This document shows positions 16,918-25,668 of a DNA stretch of 64,000 bases, piece after piece. The stretch comes from Bin87 sp034423575 (GTDB taxonomy: Bacteria; Chloroflexota; Dehalococcoidia; Lucifugimonadales; UBA3495). The position numbers were made by a program, and so were the translations under genes. Location of the stretch: the NCBI GenBank assembly GCA_034423575.1, contig DAOUIF010000070.1:1-64000 (forward strand), written 5' to 3'. The notes beneath the pieces were generated by a model that saw only the letters and a list, made by a program, of their open reading frames with translations, was not told the DNA's origin and searched no databases. The stretch's first letter is position 1, and every line of letters starts with the position of its first letter.

Positions 16918-18185
16918 CAGCCGAAAACCTCTATGACTCGATCGATGCCCTTGATCAGAGCGTCAATTTCCTCGGTGGTGTTGTAGAAGGACAGGGACGC
17001 CCGCACCGTCGCCGGGATTTCATAGCGAGCCATCACCGGTTGGGCGCAGTGGTGACCGGTGCGCACCGCTATGCCCTCGGCGTCCAGGATGGTACCAATG
17101 TCGTGGGCGTGGGCGGCTTCCATGTAGAACGAGAGGACGCCTCCCCGGTTTTCGGCGGTGCCGATTAGCCTGACGCCCTCGATCTCGGAGAGACGCTCGG
17201 CGCCGTAGCGCATCAACGCCTGCTCGTAGGCGGCGATGCGGCCCATGCCGATGGCTTCGAGGTACTCGACCGCCGCGCCGAGGCCGATGGCGCCAGCGAT
17301 GTCGGGGGTGCCGGCCTCGAACTTGTGCGGGATCACGTTGTAAATGGTTTCCTCGTAGGTAACTGAGCGGATCATCTCGCCGCCGGACTGGTAGGGCGGC
17401 ATCTCGTTGAGCAGGTCAGCGCGGCCCCACAGCACCCCGATGCCCGTGGGCCCGTACATCTTGTGGCCGGAGAAGGTCAGAAAGTCGGCGCCCAGGGCCT
17501 GCACGTCAATTGGCATGTGCGGGATCGATTGCGCGGCATCGACCATGACGGGAATGCCACGGGCGTGGGCCAGCTCGACTATGGACGGCACGGGATTTAT
17601 GGTTCCCAGCGCGTTGGACTGGTGTACCACCGACACCAAACGAGTGCGCTCGTTCAGCATGCTCTCGTACTCGTCCATCAACAACTCGCCCTGATCGGTG
17701 AAAGGAATAACCCGCAGGCGAATCCCGATCTCCTTGCCCAGAATCTGCCAGGGCACGATGTTGGAGTGGTGCTCCATGCCGGTGATGATGACCTCGTCCC
17801 CGGCCTTGAAGAACTTGCGGCCGTAACTGCTGGCAACCAGGTTCAGTCCTTCCGTGGCGCCGCGAACATAGATTATCTCGTCGGCATCGGGGGCGTTCAT
17901 AAAACGGCGAATCGCCTCGCGCCCACGTTCATAATCGTCGGTGGCCCGCTGGCTCAGGGTGTGCACGCCCCGGTGCACGTTGGAGTTGTTGTTCAGGTAG
18001 TAGTTGCTGATGGAATCGATTACCGCTCGCGGCTTTTGCGTCGTGGCCGCATTGTCCAGGTAAACCAGGGGTTTGCCATTAATGAGCTGATCCAGGACCG
18101 GAAAGTCGCGGCGAATTAGCGCCACTTCGTCGTTGGTCAACGGGCTGGCGGGGGAAGCGTGGGCGTTGCCAGTGGCGGCGGTCAC
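16917..18185 (-). CDS. sufS: Cysteine desulfurase SufS
   Basis: A 422-aa PLP enzyme that removes sulfur from cysteine for Fe-S cluster assembly. Visible are the start of the fold (YLDNAATTQKPRAVIDSI), the PLP-binding His (GMEHHSNIVPW), the Schiff-base Lys in SGHKMYGPTG and the catalytic Cys in RTGHHCAQPVM, the short-loop form typical of group II SufS. The ATG overlaps the sufD stop by 4 bp and its stop overlaps the sufU start. Confidence 0.97.
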   Translation of the reverse strand: MTAATGNAHASPASPLTNDEVALIRRDFPVLDQLINGKPLVYLDNAATTQKPRAVIDSISNYYLNNNSNVHRGVHTLSQRATDDYERGREAIRRFMNAPDADEIIYVRGATEGLNLVASSYGRKFFKAGDEVIITGMEHHSNIVPWQILGKEIGIRLRVIPFTDQGELLMDEYESMLNERTRLVSVVHQSNALGTINPVPSIVELAHARGIPVMVDAAQSIPHMPIDVQALGADFLTFSGHKMYGPTGIGVLWGRADLLNEMPPYQSGGEMIRSVTYEETIYNVIPHKFEAGTPDIAGAIGLGAAVEYLEAIGMGRIAAYEQALMRYGAERLSEIEGVRLIGTAENRGGVLSFYMEAAHAHDIGTILDAEGIAVRTGHHCAQPVMARYEIPATVRASLSFYNTTEEIDALIKGIDRVIEVFG

Positions 18186-19543
18186 GGGCGGCCTCCGATG
18201 GGCAGGGCGATATTCGCAGATGGGATGGCGTCTCGGAACCGCTCATCGAGGTATTCCCGCAACGGTTCCAAGGCCACCATGTCGATGATTTCGCTGGCAA
18301 AGGCGTGGATCAGGATACGGCTGGCGGTGGGCAGATCGAGGCCCCGACTGCGCATGTAAAACACGGTGTCGGCGTCAACGTGCCCCGCGGTCGCGCCGTG
18401 TCCGCATTTCACGTCGTCGGCGTAGATGAGGAGGCTGGGCTTGCTGTCCACCTCGGCTTCCTCGGACAGGAGCAGGTTCTTGTCGGTCTGCTGTGCGTCG
18501 GTTTTTTGGGCGTCCTTCCGCACGGTGACATTGCCGCCGAACACGGCCCGCGAGCGTCCGTCCAGGATGCCCTTGTAGAAGAGCCGGCTGGTGCCGTAGG
18601 GCTCAGCGTGGTCGATGTTGATGTAATTGTCGATGTGCTGGTTGCCCGTGGTGAGGTACAGCCCGTTAAGCGTGCACTCGGCACCGGTTCCGGCGAGGGT
18701 CACGCCGAAGTCGTTGCGCCCGATTGCGGCCCCCTGGGCGATCGCCGTTGAGGAGAACGCCGAGTCTTTCTGCTGCAGTACCCGGCTCACGCCGACGTGG
18801 TATGCCTCATGGCCTTCAAGCAGCAGGCGATAATGTTCGACGTTGGCTCCTTCACCCACTGAGGCTTCCATGACGGTGTTGGTCAGGTAGCGCGCGTCGG
18901 GTCCCACGAAGGTCTCGATGACGGTGGCGCGGGAATTTGGAGCGGCGGAGATTACCAGGCGCGGGTGGGTGGCGCGCGGTTGCTCGCGAGCAGTCGTCAG
19001 GTACACGACGTTGATGACGCCGGCGTCCGCTCCTGCTGGGATTGATATTCCCACGCCATTGCCAATAAACGCTGTGTTGAGCGCAGCGAACCCGTCGTCT
19101 TCAGGGGTCGCGAGACAAGCCAACACGCTCGTGCCCAACTCCGGATCGGATCGGATCGCGTCGGCCAGGCCAGTAGCAATCGCCGCGCCATCGCTGTCTC
19201 CGGATGACAGGCTCGGAGCGTGGGCTCCATCCACTACCACCAGGGTACGCCAGTCCGGCCGCCACGGCGCGACGGATAGAACGTCCGCCCGGGTCGGACC
19301 GGTTTCACCGCCTGAGGTGAGATCGGCAAACAAGAAGGTTTCGCGGGCGATGGGGCCGGCGTTGGTGTACTTCCAGGGCTCGTTGCCGCGCCTGGCGGTG
19401 GGCAGGCCCAAGCGGTTGAACGCGTCCCAGCCGCGCTGCCGCAGCCGGCTCAGCGCAGGCACGTCGGACCGGTTCTGAGATGCATACGCGCTCGCGTAGT
19501 GCGGGTAAGTTTCCGATTCAGGTGTGGGCGTGACTGTGGTCAT
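18182..19543 (-). CDS. sufD: Fe-S cluster assembly protein SufD
   Basis: A 453-aa right-handed beta-helix protein that pairs with SufB in the SufBC2D scaffold. The N-terminal RRGNEPWKYTN and the C-terminal SDxxL-like core with KCGHGATAGHVDADTVFYMRSRG, including the conserved His, identify it. It is separated from sufC by a small HEPN-like gene, which is unusual, and overlaps sufS by 4 bp. Confidence 0.95.
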   Translation of the reverse strand: MTTVTPTPESETYPHYASAYASQNRSDVPALSRLRQRGWDAFNRLGLPTARRGNEPWKYTNAGPIARETFLFADLTSGGETGPTRADVLSVAPWRPDWRTLVVVDGAHAPSLSSGDSDGAAIATGLADAIRSDPELGTSVLACLATPEDDGFAALNTAFIGNGVGISIPAGADAGVINVVYLTTAREQPRATHPRLVISAAPNSRATVIETFVGPDARYLTNTVMEASVGEGANVEHYRLLLEGHEAYHVGVSRVLQQKDSAFSSTAIAQGAAIGRNDFGVTLAGTGAECTLNGLYLTTGNQHIDNYINIDHAEPYGTSRLFYKGILDGRSRAVFGGNVTVRKDAQKTDAQQTDKNLLLSEEAEVDSKPSLLIYADDVKCGHGATAGHVDADTVFYMRSRGLDLPTASRILIHAFASEIIDMVALEPLREYLDERFRDAIPSANIALPIGGRP

Positions 19544-19580
19544 GTGGTACGCTCGTGGTTGGCCGCTTTTTGTAGACCGG

Positions 19581-20042
19581 TTAGAGACCCTGGCGGAAAC
19601 CTCGCGGCGGCTGTGGCCGTCGGAGTTGGGGCGCTATCCTAGAAATGAAATCGTCAACCTGCCTCAAGTTCAAATCCACTATGTACGGCGGCAAATTGTT
19701 TTCGTAGAAATTTTCGTCCAGGTCTTGAGCCGCGTGGAACGACATGTCCAAGCCCGGATCCTGCTCTGCCGTTGCCAGACCTGCGACCAGAGTTCTTAGA
19801 TCCTGGTGCCGACCGTGCACCACGCCGGCGTCTTTCCAATTTTCCGCCACCGCTTTGACGATCTGTGCGGCGGAACCCCAGCCCTTTTCGGATGCCTGTC
19901 TCAAATCGCCTTGGCCAAGGTATTCGCGGGCTTTGCCAATTAACTCGTAGCTGGCAGCAACATAGTGATGGGTTGGGCGCGACAATTGGTTCCAGTCCAC
20001 ATCCGTTAGGACTGACCCGGTCGGGTTATTCGGGGACGTCAT
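19581..20042 (-). CDS. PaREP1/HEPN-like helical protein inside the suf operon
   Basis: A 153-aa mostly helical protein. The segment YLGQGDLRQASEKGWGSAAQIVKAVAENW followed by HGRHQDLR (given here in two parts of one region, about residues 41-80) matches the PaREP1/HEPN-type pattern of a short repeat-like helix pair with a conserved W and a late His/Arg. It has no recognised Fe-S or PLP motif. It lies between sufC (53-bp gap) and sufD (37-bp gap) on the same strand. Whether it acts in cluster assembly, as an RNase-like HEPN protein or as a passenger cannot be decided. Confidence is good for the gene, moderate for the family. Confidence 0.65.
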   Translation of the reverse strand: MTSPNNPTGSVLTDVDWNQLSRPTHHYVAASYELIGKAREYLGQGDLRQASEKGWGSAAQIVKAVAENWKDAGVVHGRHQDLRTLVAGLATAEQDPGLDMSFHAAQDLDENFYENNLPPYIVDLNLRQVDDFISRIAPQLRRPQPPRGFRQGL

Positions 20043-20095
20043 GCGATAGTAGGTCCGTCGCGGAAGGGTTGGAAGAGAAAGGGGAAATGTGGCCG

Positions 20096-20884
20096 TTAGA
20101 CGGCCGCGTCCGCTTCTTCGCGGACCCAGTCGTAGCCCCGGGCTTCCAGTTGCTCGGCCAATTCCGGGCCACCGCTGAGGACGATGCGGCCGTCGACCAA
20201 CACATGCACCTGGTCGGGGGTTATGTAATTCAGGATACGCTGGTAATGGGTCACCACCACCGCCGCGTTGTCGGGACGGCGGAGACGGTTCACGCCGTCG
20301 GCCACGATGCGCAGGGCGTCGATGTCCAGCCCGGAGTCGGTCTCGTCCAGCAGCGACAGGGTCGGCTCCAACAGCGCCATTTGCAGAACTTCGTTGCGCT
20401 TCTTTTCGCCGCCGGAGAAGCCCTCGTTCACCGAACGCCGCACCAATTCGGGATCGATTTCGACCTCGGCGACCTTGGTGCGCAGCAGGCGGTCGAATTC
20501 GCGGGCGCCCATCTCCTCCTCACCAGAATGGACTAGCTTGGCGTCCACCGCGGCTTTGAGGAATTGCCACGCGCGCACGCCGGGCAGTTCCACCGGATAC
20601 TGGAAGGCGAGGAACACGCCTTCGCGAGCCCGGTCCTCCGGTTCCATTCCCAGCAGGTCCATGCCCTTGTACTCGGCTGTGCCGCTGGTGACCGTATATT
20701 CCGGCCGGCCGGCGAGGGTGTTCGCCAGGGTGCTCTTGCCAGAGCCGTTGGGCCCCATGATGGCATGCACCTCTCCGGGACGCACCGTGAGGTTCACTCC
20801 CCGAAGGATTTCCTGATCGTCAATGGACACCTGGAGGTCCTTGACCTCAAGGATAGGTGAAACCGATTCGTTGGCGGTGCTCAT
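20096..20884 (-). CDS. sufC: Fe-S cluster assembly ATPase SufC
   Basis: A 262-aa ABC-type ATPase that drives SufB-SufD rearrangement. Walker A is GPNGSGKST, the signature is FSGGEKKRNE, and Walker B runs into LDETDSGLDIDALRI, a SufC hallmark; the H-loop is VVTHYQRIL. I start at the ATG 20884; a TTG 33 bp upstream is open but adds unrelated residues. AAAGGA lies upstream. Confidence 0.96.
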   Translation of the reverse strand: MSTANESVSPILEVKDLQVSIDDQEILRGVNLTVRPGEVHAIMGPNGSGKSTLANTLAGRPEYTVTSGTAEYKGMDLLGMEPEDRAREGVFLAFQYPVELPGVRAWQFLKAAVDAKLVHSGEEEMGAREFDRLLRTKVAEVEIDPELVRRSVNEGFSGGEKKRNEVLQMALLEPTLSLLDETDSGLDIDALRIVADGVNRLRRPDNAAVVVTHYQRILNYITPDQVHVLVDGRIVLSGGPELAEQLEARGYDWVREEADAAV

Positions 20885-20943
20885 CTTGGCTTTAGAAGTC
20901 CTTTGTAGCGGAGGCAAATCGGGTCCGAGCGGGGCGGCCGGTT

Positions 20944-22416
20944 TTAACCTACTGTGCCTTCCAGGCTGACCTTGAGCAGCTGGGAGGCCTCCATGGCGAA
21001 CTCAAAGGGGAGTTCCTGGAAAATGCCGCGGCAGAACCCGTTGATGATCATGAAGTGCGCGTCCTCAACGCCGATACCCCGCTGCTGCAGGTAAAAAAGC
21101 TGGTCATCCGATACCTTGGACGTGGTGGCTTCGTGCTCCATCTGGGCGGTGGGATTCTTGACCTCGATGTACGGCACGGTGTGCGCGCCGCATTTGTCGC
21201 CGACCAGGAGGGAGTCGCACTGGGTGAAGTTCCTCGCGCCGTTGGCCGAGGGATTTATCTTGACGAGGCCACGATAGGTCTGCTGACCCTGGCCGGCGGA
21301 GATGCCCTTGGCGACGATGGTGCTGCGGGTGTTCTTGCCCATATGAATCATCTTGGTGCCGGTGTCGGCCTGCTGCCAGTTGTTCACCAGGGCTACGGAG
21401 TAGAACTCGCCGACGGAATTGTCACCCTGAAGGATGACGCTGGGGTACTTCCAGGTGATCGCCGAGCCGGTTTCCACCTGTGTCCAGGAGATCTTGGAGT
21501 TGGCGCCGGCGCACTTGCCGCGCTTGGTAACGAAGTTGTAGACGCCGCCCTCGCCGTTGCGGTCGCCCGGGTACCAGTTCTGCAGGGTGCTGTACTTGAT
21601 CTCGGCGCCCTCCATAGCCACCAGTTCGACAACCGCTGCGTGCAACTGGTTGGATTTCCGCATGGGCGCGGTGCAACCCTCCAGGTAGCTGACGTACGCG
21701 CCTTCGTCGGCGACGATGAGCGTCCGTTCGAACTGCCCGCTGTCCGCCTGGTTGATCCGGAAATACGTCATCAACTCGATGGGACACCGCACACCGGGCG
21801 GGATGTACGCGAAGGAACCGTCAGAGAACACTGCCGAGTTCAGAGTCGCGTAGAAGTTGTCGGCGTAGGGGACCACCGAACCGAGGTACTTCTGCACCAG
21901 GTCAGGGTGGTTCTGGATGGCTTCGCTCATTGAGCAGAAGATGACGCCGGCCTTCTCCAGTTGCTCCTGATAGGTGGTGGCAACCGACACGCTGTCAAGC
22001 ACCGCATCAACCGCAACACCGGCCAACCGCGCCTGCTCTTCCAGGGGGATGCCCAGTTTGTCGAAGGCTTCGAGAACCTCGGGGTCGACTTCGTCCAGGC
22101 TTTGCGGACCGTCGCCCGCGGACTTGGGCGCCGCGTAGTAGTGGATGTCCTGGAAGTCGATGGGCGGGTACTGGACGTTGGCCCATTTGGGCTCGGTGTA
22201 CGTCTGCCGAGACCAGAACCGGAAGGCCTTGAGACGCCAGTCCAGCATCCATTCGGGCTCGTTTTTCTTGGCCGAGATGAGGCGCACCACATCCTCGCTG
22301 AGGCCCTTGGGGATGGCCTCCTGCTCAATGTCAATGGTGAAACCCCACTGGTAGTCGGAGTCCAACTCCTCGGACGTGGTGTCCCGAGAAATAACGCGCT
22401 GAGCCTGGGTGGTCAT
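20944..22416 (-). CDS. sufB: Fe-S cluster assembly scaffold SufB
   Basis: A 490-aa beta-helix protein on which the nascent Fe-S cluster forms. Typical stretches are PEWMLDWRLKAFRFW, YIPPGVRCPIELMTYFRIN, FERTLIVADEGAYVSYLEGC with the conserved Cys, and C-terminal LFYLQQRGIGVEDAHFMIING. The ATG at 22416 has GGAGG 10 bp upstream; a GTG at 22425 is too close to that site. It is the first gene of the suf operon. Confidence 0.97.
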   Translation of the reverse strand: MTTQAQRVISRDTTSEELDSDYQWGFTIDIEQEAIPKGLSEDVVRLISAKKNEPEWMLDWRLKAFRFWSRQTYTEPKWANVQYPPIDFQDIHYYAAPKSAGDGPQSLDEVDPEVLEAFDKLGIPLEEQARLAGVAVDAVLDSVSVATTYQEQLEKAGVIFCSMSEAIQNHPDLVQKYLGSVVPYADNFYATLNSAVFSDGSFAYIPPGVRCPIELMTYFRINQADSGQFERTLIVADEGAYVSYLEGCTAPMRKSNQLHAAVVELVAMEGAEIKYSTLQNWYPGDRNGEGGVYNFVTKRGKCAGANSKISWTQVETGSAITWKYPSVILQGDNSVGEFYSVALVNNWQQADTGTKMIHMGKNTRSTIVAKGISAGQGQQTYRGLVKINPSANGARNFTQCDSLLVGDKCGAHTVPYIEVKNPTAQMEHEATTSKVSDDQLFYLQQRGIGVEDAHFMIINGFCRGIFQELPFEFAMEASQLLKVSLEGTVG

Positions 22417-22470
22417 CGGGCTCACTTCCTCCCAAGCCGACGACGGCTAGCGGCGCGCCGGCGGATGTTT

Positions 22471-22505
22471 CGATAATTCCCGACCGTTAAGGTCAACAAT
22501 TATCG
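22471..22505. promoter_or_regulatory. Two-arm 35-bp palindrome over the suf promoter: candidate operator
   Basis: The sequence is CGATAATT-N3-GACC-GTTAA-GGTC-N3-AATTATCG, symmetric about position 22488 with 8-bp and 4-bp arms matching exactly. Its right arm contains most of the suf -10 box and the left half extends past the start point, so a bound protein would block sufB transcription. It does not match an E. coli IscR or cyanobacterial SufR site that I know. Confidence 0.6.
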
Positions 22506-22530
22506 TAGACCAGGGCGCTGGTTCTGTCAA
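22502..22530 (-). promoter_or_regulatory. Sigma-70-type promoter of the suf operon
   Basis: On the minus strand a perfect TTGACA (22525-22530) and TACGAT (22502-22507) are 17 bp apart. The start would be near 22495, giving a leader of about 78 nt before sufB. Confidence 0.8.
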
Positions 22531-22619
22531 CGCGGGCTTCCGTGCCCGTACCTGCTTTCGTCCGACGGGTCAATCCGACCGCAGTGCGGCAGTCTCGTCG
22601 ATAGATGGGCGATGGTTCA

Positions 22620-22642
22620 GGCGACGCGGCTACCGCGTCGCC
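22620..22642. repeat. Perfect 10-bp inverted repeat
   Basis: GGCGACGCGG-CTA-CCGCGTCGCC lies in the 254-bp gap between the suf promoter and the DUF6226 gene. There is no T-run on either side, so a repeat element or protein site is as likely as a terminator. Nothing else was recognised in this gap. Confidence 0.5.
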
Positions 22643-22784
22643 TCGCCATGACGAACTGGATATGCTTGAAGGTCTTCAGAACTCCCAAGTCACCAGCGGA
22701 CTCTGGGTATCGGACAGTACACGGCCCGGCGACCGTCGCTGCGCCGAGCGGTCTTATGCGGTGCGGGCGCCACCGCAACGCCAA

Positions 22785-23366
22785 TCACCCCCGCCGCGGC
22801 CAACGTTGCCATTCAGCAGTCCAATCATGTCCCTCGGAAAAGTGCGGGACATTCGTCGGTCTAACCGTTCTCCAGCCTTTCCGGTACCCATCATGCGACT
22901 CGGACGACCAGAATTCGTAGCCCAGGGTGCCGCTGCCGTCTGATTGCAGTCTGAACCACTCTTTGAATTGCCCGGCCACGACTGCTGCCAGCATATTCTC
23001 GAGGAGTTCGAAGTTTTCCTCGCCGGTTTCGTCGCACGCGTCGCAACCGCAATCGGGAAAAGGCTCAACGCGGAAACGCCCGAAACGGACGTGAACTGCG
23101 GCATGCTCGTAGTGGGTGAACGCGATCGACACCGGCGCGGCTTCGTCCTTTGCCGGTGTCAACCTGACCGTTGGTTGCGTAACGGCCATGCGTTCCAGCT
23201 CAGAATCAAGGCCGTAACCTTCCTCACGCACGACGTCGTATTGTGCCTCTATCCTGGACAGCAGCTCCAACGTCCAACCGACCAGAGCCAGGAACCGCTC
23301 GGGTTCGGTAACCCGGGAGTAGGCTTCGTCAGGCGGGCCGTCCGGGCCCCAATTGAATCTCCCCAT
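22785..23366 (-). CDS. DUF6226 family protein
   Basis: A 193-aa soluble protein of unknown function. The start MGRFNWGPDGPPDEAYSRV and the Cys/Asp cluster DCGCDACDETGEE fit the DUF6226 family, common in Actinobacteria and Chloroflexota. The four acidic residues and three Cys in that cluster could bind a metal. The ATG at 23366 follows GGGAGGTCAACA, the last copy of a three-fold tandem repeat, so translation starts from a repeat-borne ribosome binding site. Confidence 0.78.
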   Translation of the reverse strand: MGRFNWGPDGPPDEAYSRVTEPERFLALVGWTLELLSRIEAQYDVVREEGYGLDSELERMAVTQPTVRLTPAKDEAAPVSIAFTHYEHAAVHVRFGRFRVEPFPDCGCDACDETGEENFELLENMLAAVVAGQFKEWFRLQSDGSGTLGYEFWSSESHDGYRKGWRTVRPTNVPHFSEGHDWTAEWQRWPRRG

Positions 23367-23408
23367 TGTTGACCTCCCGGTGTTGACCTCCCGGTGTTGA
23401 CCTCCCGG
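23367..23408. repeat. Three perfect tandem copies of a 14-bp unit carrying the ribosome binding site
   Basis: TGTTGACCTCCCGG occurs three times in a row without a mismatch. On the minus strand each unit reads CCGGGAGGTCAACA, so each carries GGGAGG; the copy next to the DUF6226 ATG is ideally placed. Copy number could change by slippage. Confidence 0.9.
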
Positions 23409-23539
23409 CGGCGACGGGCACGCTGAGTAAGCCCATAGAGTGCGCCCATTCCCATTGTATGCCCGGGCGCGCGGGCCGAACCGCCAAATGCTATACTTTC
23501 CGCAGTGAGGGCGCCCAAGCCGGGCTCGGAAACAAAGTG

Positions 23540-24355
23540 ATGCCAGCAACCCCCATCTTCTGTGACGCGCACACTCACCTGGACCAATACGTGCCGGAGG
23601 AGATCCCCGGCATACTGGAGCGAGCGAGCGATGTCGGTGTGGGATACGTCCTGCTGGCCGGCACCACTATCGAATCGACCGAGCGGTGCATTGCATTGGC
23701 GGACGAACACCCGATGTTCTACGCCGGGGTGGGGATTCACCCAATGCAAGCCGACGATCCGGTGAGCGACGAAGCATACAGCCGCCTGGAGTCGCTGGCC
23801 CGGGACAACCCGCGGGTGGTGTGCATTTCGGAAGTTGGCCTGGATTACCTGCCCACTTCGCCTGACCATGAGGTGCAGGACCAGGTGTTTCGTGCCCACA
23901 TCCACCTGGCCAAGAGCCTCGGGTTACCCATTATCTTCCACTCGCGCGAGTCGCATCCGGCGGTTTTCAAGGTGCTGCGCGAGGAGAATGCGGGATTGGT
24001 CGGTGGGGCCATGCACTACTTCCAGGGGGATGCTGAAACGGCGCGGGAGGCTATCGATTGCGGCTTCTTCATCTCGCTGGCGCGCCCGCTGACCCGTCTG
24101 CCCGAGCTGCGCGAGGTTGCCCGCGATATTCCTTTGGAAAGCATCGTCCTCGAGACCGACGCTTACCCGCAGCCGTTCAAGAAGTACCGCCACAACCGGA
24201 CGGAACCGCGCCACCTGGCAGACGTAGCCCAATGCCTGGCGACCGTCAAGGGCATCTCGGTGGAGGAGGTCGCGGAGGTAACCACGGCCAACCTGAGCCG
24301 GCTGCTTCGTATCGACGTCCCATCCACGCCCGGCGCCACTCAAGCCTCGGTGTGA
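23540..24355 (+). CDS. TatD family metal-dependent hydrolase
   Basis: A 271-aa TIM-barrel hydrolase of the TatD DNase family. Metal ligands are seen in DAHTHLD, ISEVGLDYL, IFHSRESHP, MHYFQGD and the final Asp in ETDAYPQP. The His-X-His pair and the Glu are intact, so a two-metal nuclease or related hydrolase is likely. The start at 23540 is where family similarity begins; a GTG 3 bp upstream is equal in quality. A TATACT box at 23492-23497 may be its -10 element. Confidence 0.9.
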   Translation: MPATPIFCDAHTHLDQYVPEEIPGILERASDVGVGYVLLAGTTIESTERCIALADEHPMFYAGVGIHPMQADDPVSDEAYSRLESLARDNPRVVCISEVGLDYLPTSPDHEVQDQVFRAHIHLAKSLGLPIIFHSRESHPAVFKVLREENAGLVGGAMHYFQGDAETAREAIDCGFFISLARPLTRLPELREVARDIPLESIVLETDAYPQPFKKYRHNRTEPRHLADVAQCLATVKGISVEEVAEVTTANLSRLLRIDVPSTPGATQASV

Positions 24356-24409
24356 TGGCGACGAAACGGACGCAGCCGGGCCTCGCGCCGTTTCATTCAG
24401 GAGCACGTT

Positions 24410-24883
24410 ATGACTACCCAAGAGGAACGGCAGTATCCTGAAGCTCCCGAACAGATCGAACCCCGGAGCCTGAACGACTACCTGGAGGTTATGACCAAGG
24501 CCGTTTTCCAGAGCGGCATGTCATGGAAGGTGGTCAACACCAAGTGGCCGGGCTTCAAGGCCGGTTTCCAGGGGTTCGATGTGGCAACAGTGGCCGCAAT
24601 GGACGAATCAGCCATCGACACGCTGGCCGCTGACACCGCCATCATCCGCAACCGTCGCAAGATCGTCGCCACCGTCCACAACGCCCAGAAACTCATCGAG
24701 CTCGAGGAAGAGTTCGGCGGCGACATCCGCAATTACCTGCGCTCCCACAGCGACTTCGAGGCCACCATCAAGGACGTGCGCAAGCAGTTCAAGTACATGG
24801 GCGACATCGGCACCTACTACTGGCTGTATGTCACCGGTGAAGACGTGCCCGGCTGGGATGAGTTCTGCAGCCGTGGCCATTAG
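24410..24883 (+). CDS. Diverged DNA-3-methyladenine glycosylase I (Tag)-like protein
   Basis: A 157-aa helix-hairpin-helix protein clearly related to Tag: SGMSWKVVNTKWPGFKAGF, GFDVATVAAMD and AIIRNRRKIVATVHNAQKL follow the family closely. It lacks the N-terminal Cys/His zinc-binding part and the YHDxEWG segment of E. coli Tag. The position of the base-recognition Glu (LEGQQAGLSW in E. coli) reads KAVFQSGMSW, that is, Ala. It may therefore act on another lesion or only bind DNA. It precedes a DUF1802 gene by 55 bp. Confidence 0.82.
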   Translation: MTTQEERQYPEAPEQIEPRSLNDYLEVMTKAVFQSGMSWKVVNTKWPGFKAGFQGFDVATVAAMDESAIDTLAADTAIIRNRRKIVATVHNAQKLIELEEEFGGDIRNYLRSHSDFEATIKDVRKQFKYMGDIGTYYWLYVTGEDVPGWDEFCSRGH

Positions 24884-24938
24884 CCACCGCCCCACCATCA
24901 CATTGTCCGTTTCCGCGAGTTTACCGGAGGTTGAGGCC

Positions 24939-25529
24939 ATGACCACACCTGCTACGTGCCAGTTGGCCCTGAAAGAGTGGGCGATAACCGTGAAGGCCCT
25001 GGCCGACGGCGACCAGATCATGATGCTGCGCAAGGGTGGCATCCACGAGGAGAGCAAGGACTTCCGCGTGGTGCATCCCGAGTTCCTGCTCTACCCGACG
25101 TACCTGCACCAAAAGGAAGACCTGCTCAAGGACAGCCACCAACCCGGCCTGCGGCAACTGTTGGCCGACGACCCGGACGACAAGGATGCGGTCACCTTCA
25201 CCCACTGGGCCCGCGTCCACGAGTTGATCGAGATCGACCAGCAGGGCAAGGTCGAGGACCTGGCGCCGCACCACATCTGGACGGATACCTACGCCCAGTC
25301 GCGCCTGCACTGGAAGCCCATGGTGCCGCTAACCATCATGCTGCTGCGCGTCTACGAGATGGAAAACCCGACCACGGCACCGTTCATTCCCGAGTACGGC
25401 GGCTGCAAATCCTGGGTAGACGTTATCCCCACCGTCCGCTTGGGGGACGCCAAGCCGGTGATGGATGACGCCCGCTTCGACGAGATGGTGGAAGCGGTGC
25501 GGGGGAGCCTGGGGCTGGTGACGGCTTAG
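24939..25529 (+). CDS. DUF1802 family protein
   Basis: A 196-aa protein with the DUF1802 pattern: KEWAITVKALADGDQIMMLRKGGI at the start (positions 8-31), HPEFLLYPTYLHQ, and a C-terminal EYGGCKSWVDV. The function is unknown; the family often sits beside DNA repair or nuclease genes, and here it follows a Tag-like protein. GGAGG lies 8 bp before the ATG. The same frame is open upstream through the Tag-like gene, but that part is out-of-frame shadow. Confidence 0.82.
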   Translation: MTTPATCQLALKEWAITVKALADGDQIMMLRKGGIHEESKDFRVVHPEFLLYPTYLHQKEDLLKDSHQPGLRQLLADDPDDKDAVTFTHWARVHELIEIDQQGKVEDLAPHHIWTDTYAQSRLHWKPMVPLTIMLLRVYEMENPTTAPFIPEYGGCKSWVDVIPTVRLGDAKPVMDDARFDEMVEAVRGSLGLVTA

Positions 25530-25668
25530 CGTCGGCGAAGATTTGCTGACATCGAGCCGTTGACGGGCGACGAACAGGTCCGCTAAACCGTAGTCACTCT
25601 AACTTTGGGACTCGTCTGGTGCTGGCCCGTCAAATGACGAATCGGGACCGAGCGCCGTTCCAACGGAG

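Noticed and set aside
22605..22943. Plus-strand frames between the suf promoter and DUF6226
   Set aside because: Low-complexity, Arg/Pro-rich translations, overlap the DUF6226 gene, and one runs through the perfect hairpin at 22620.
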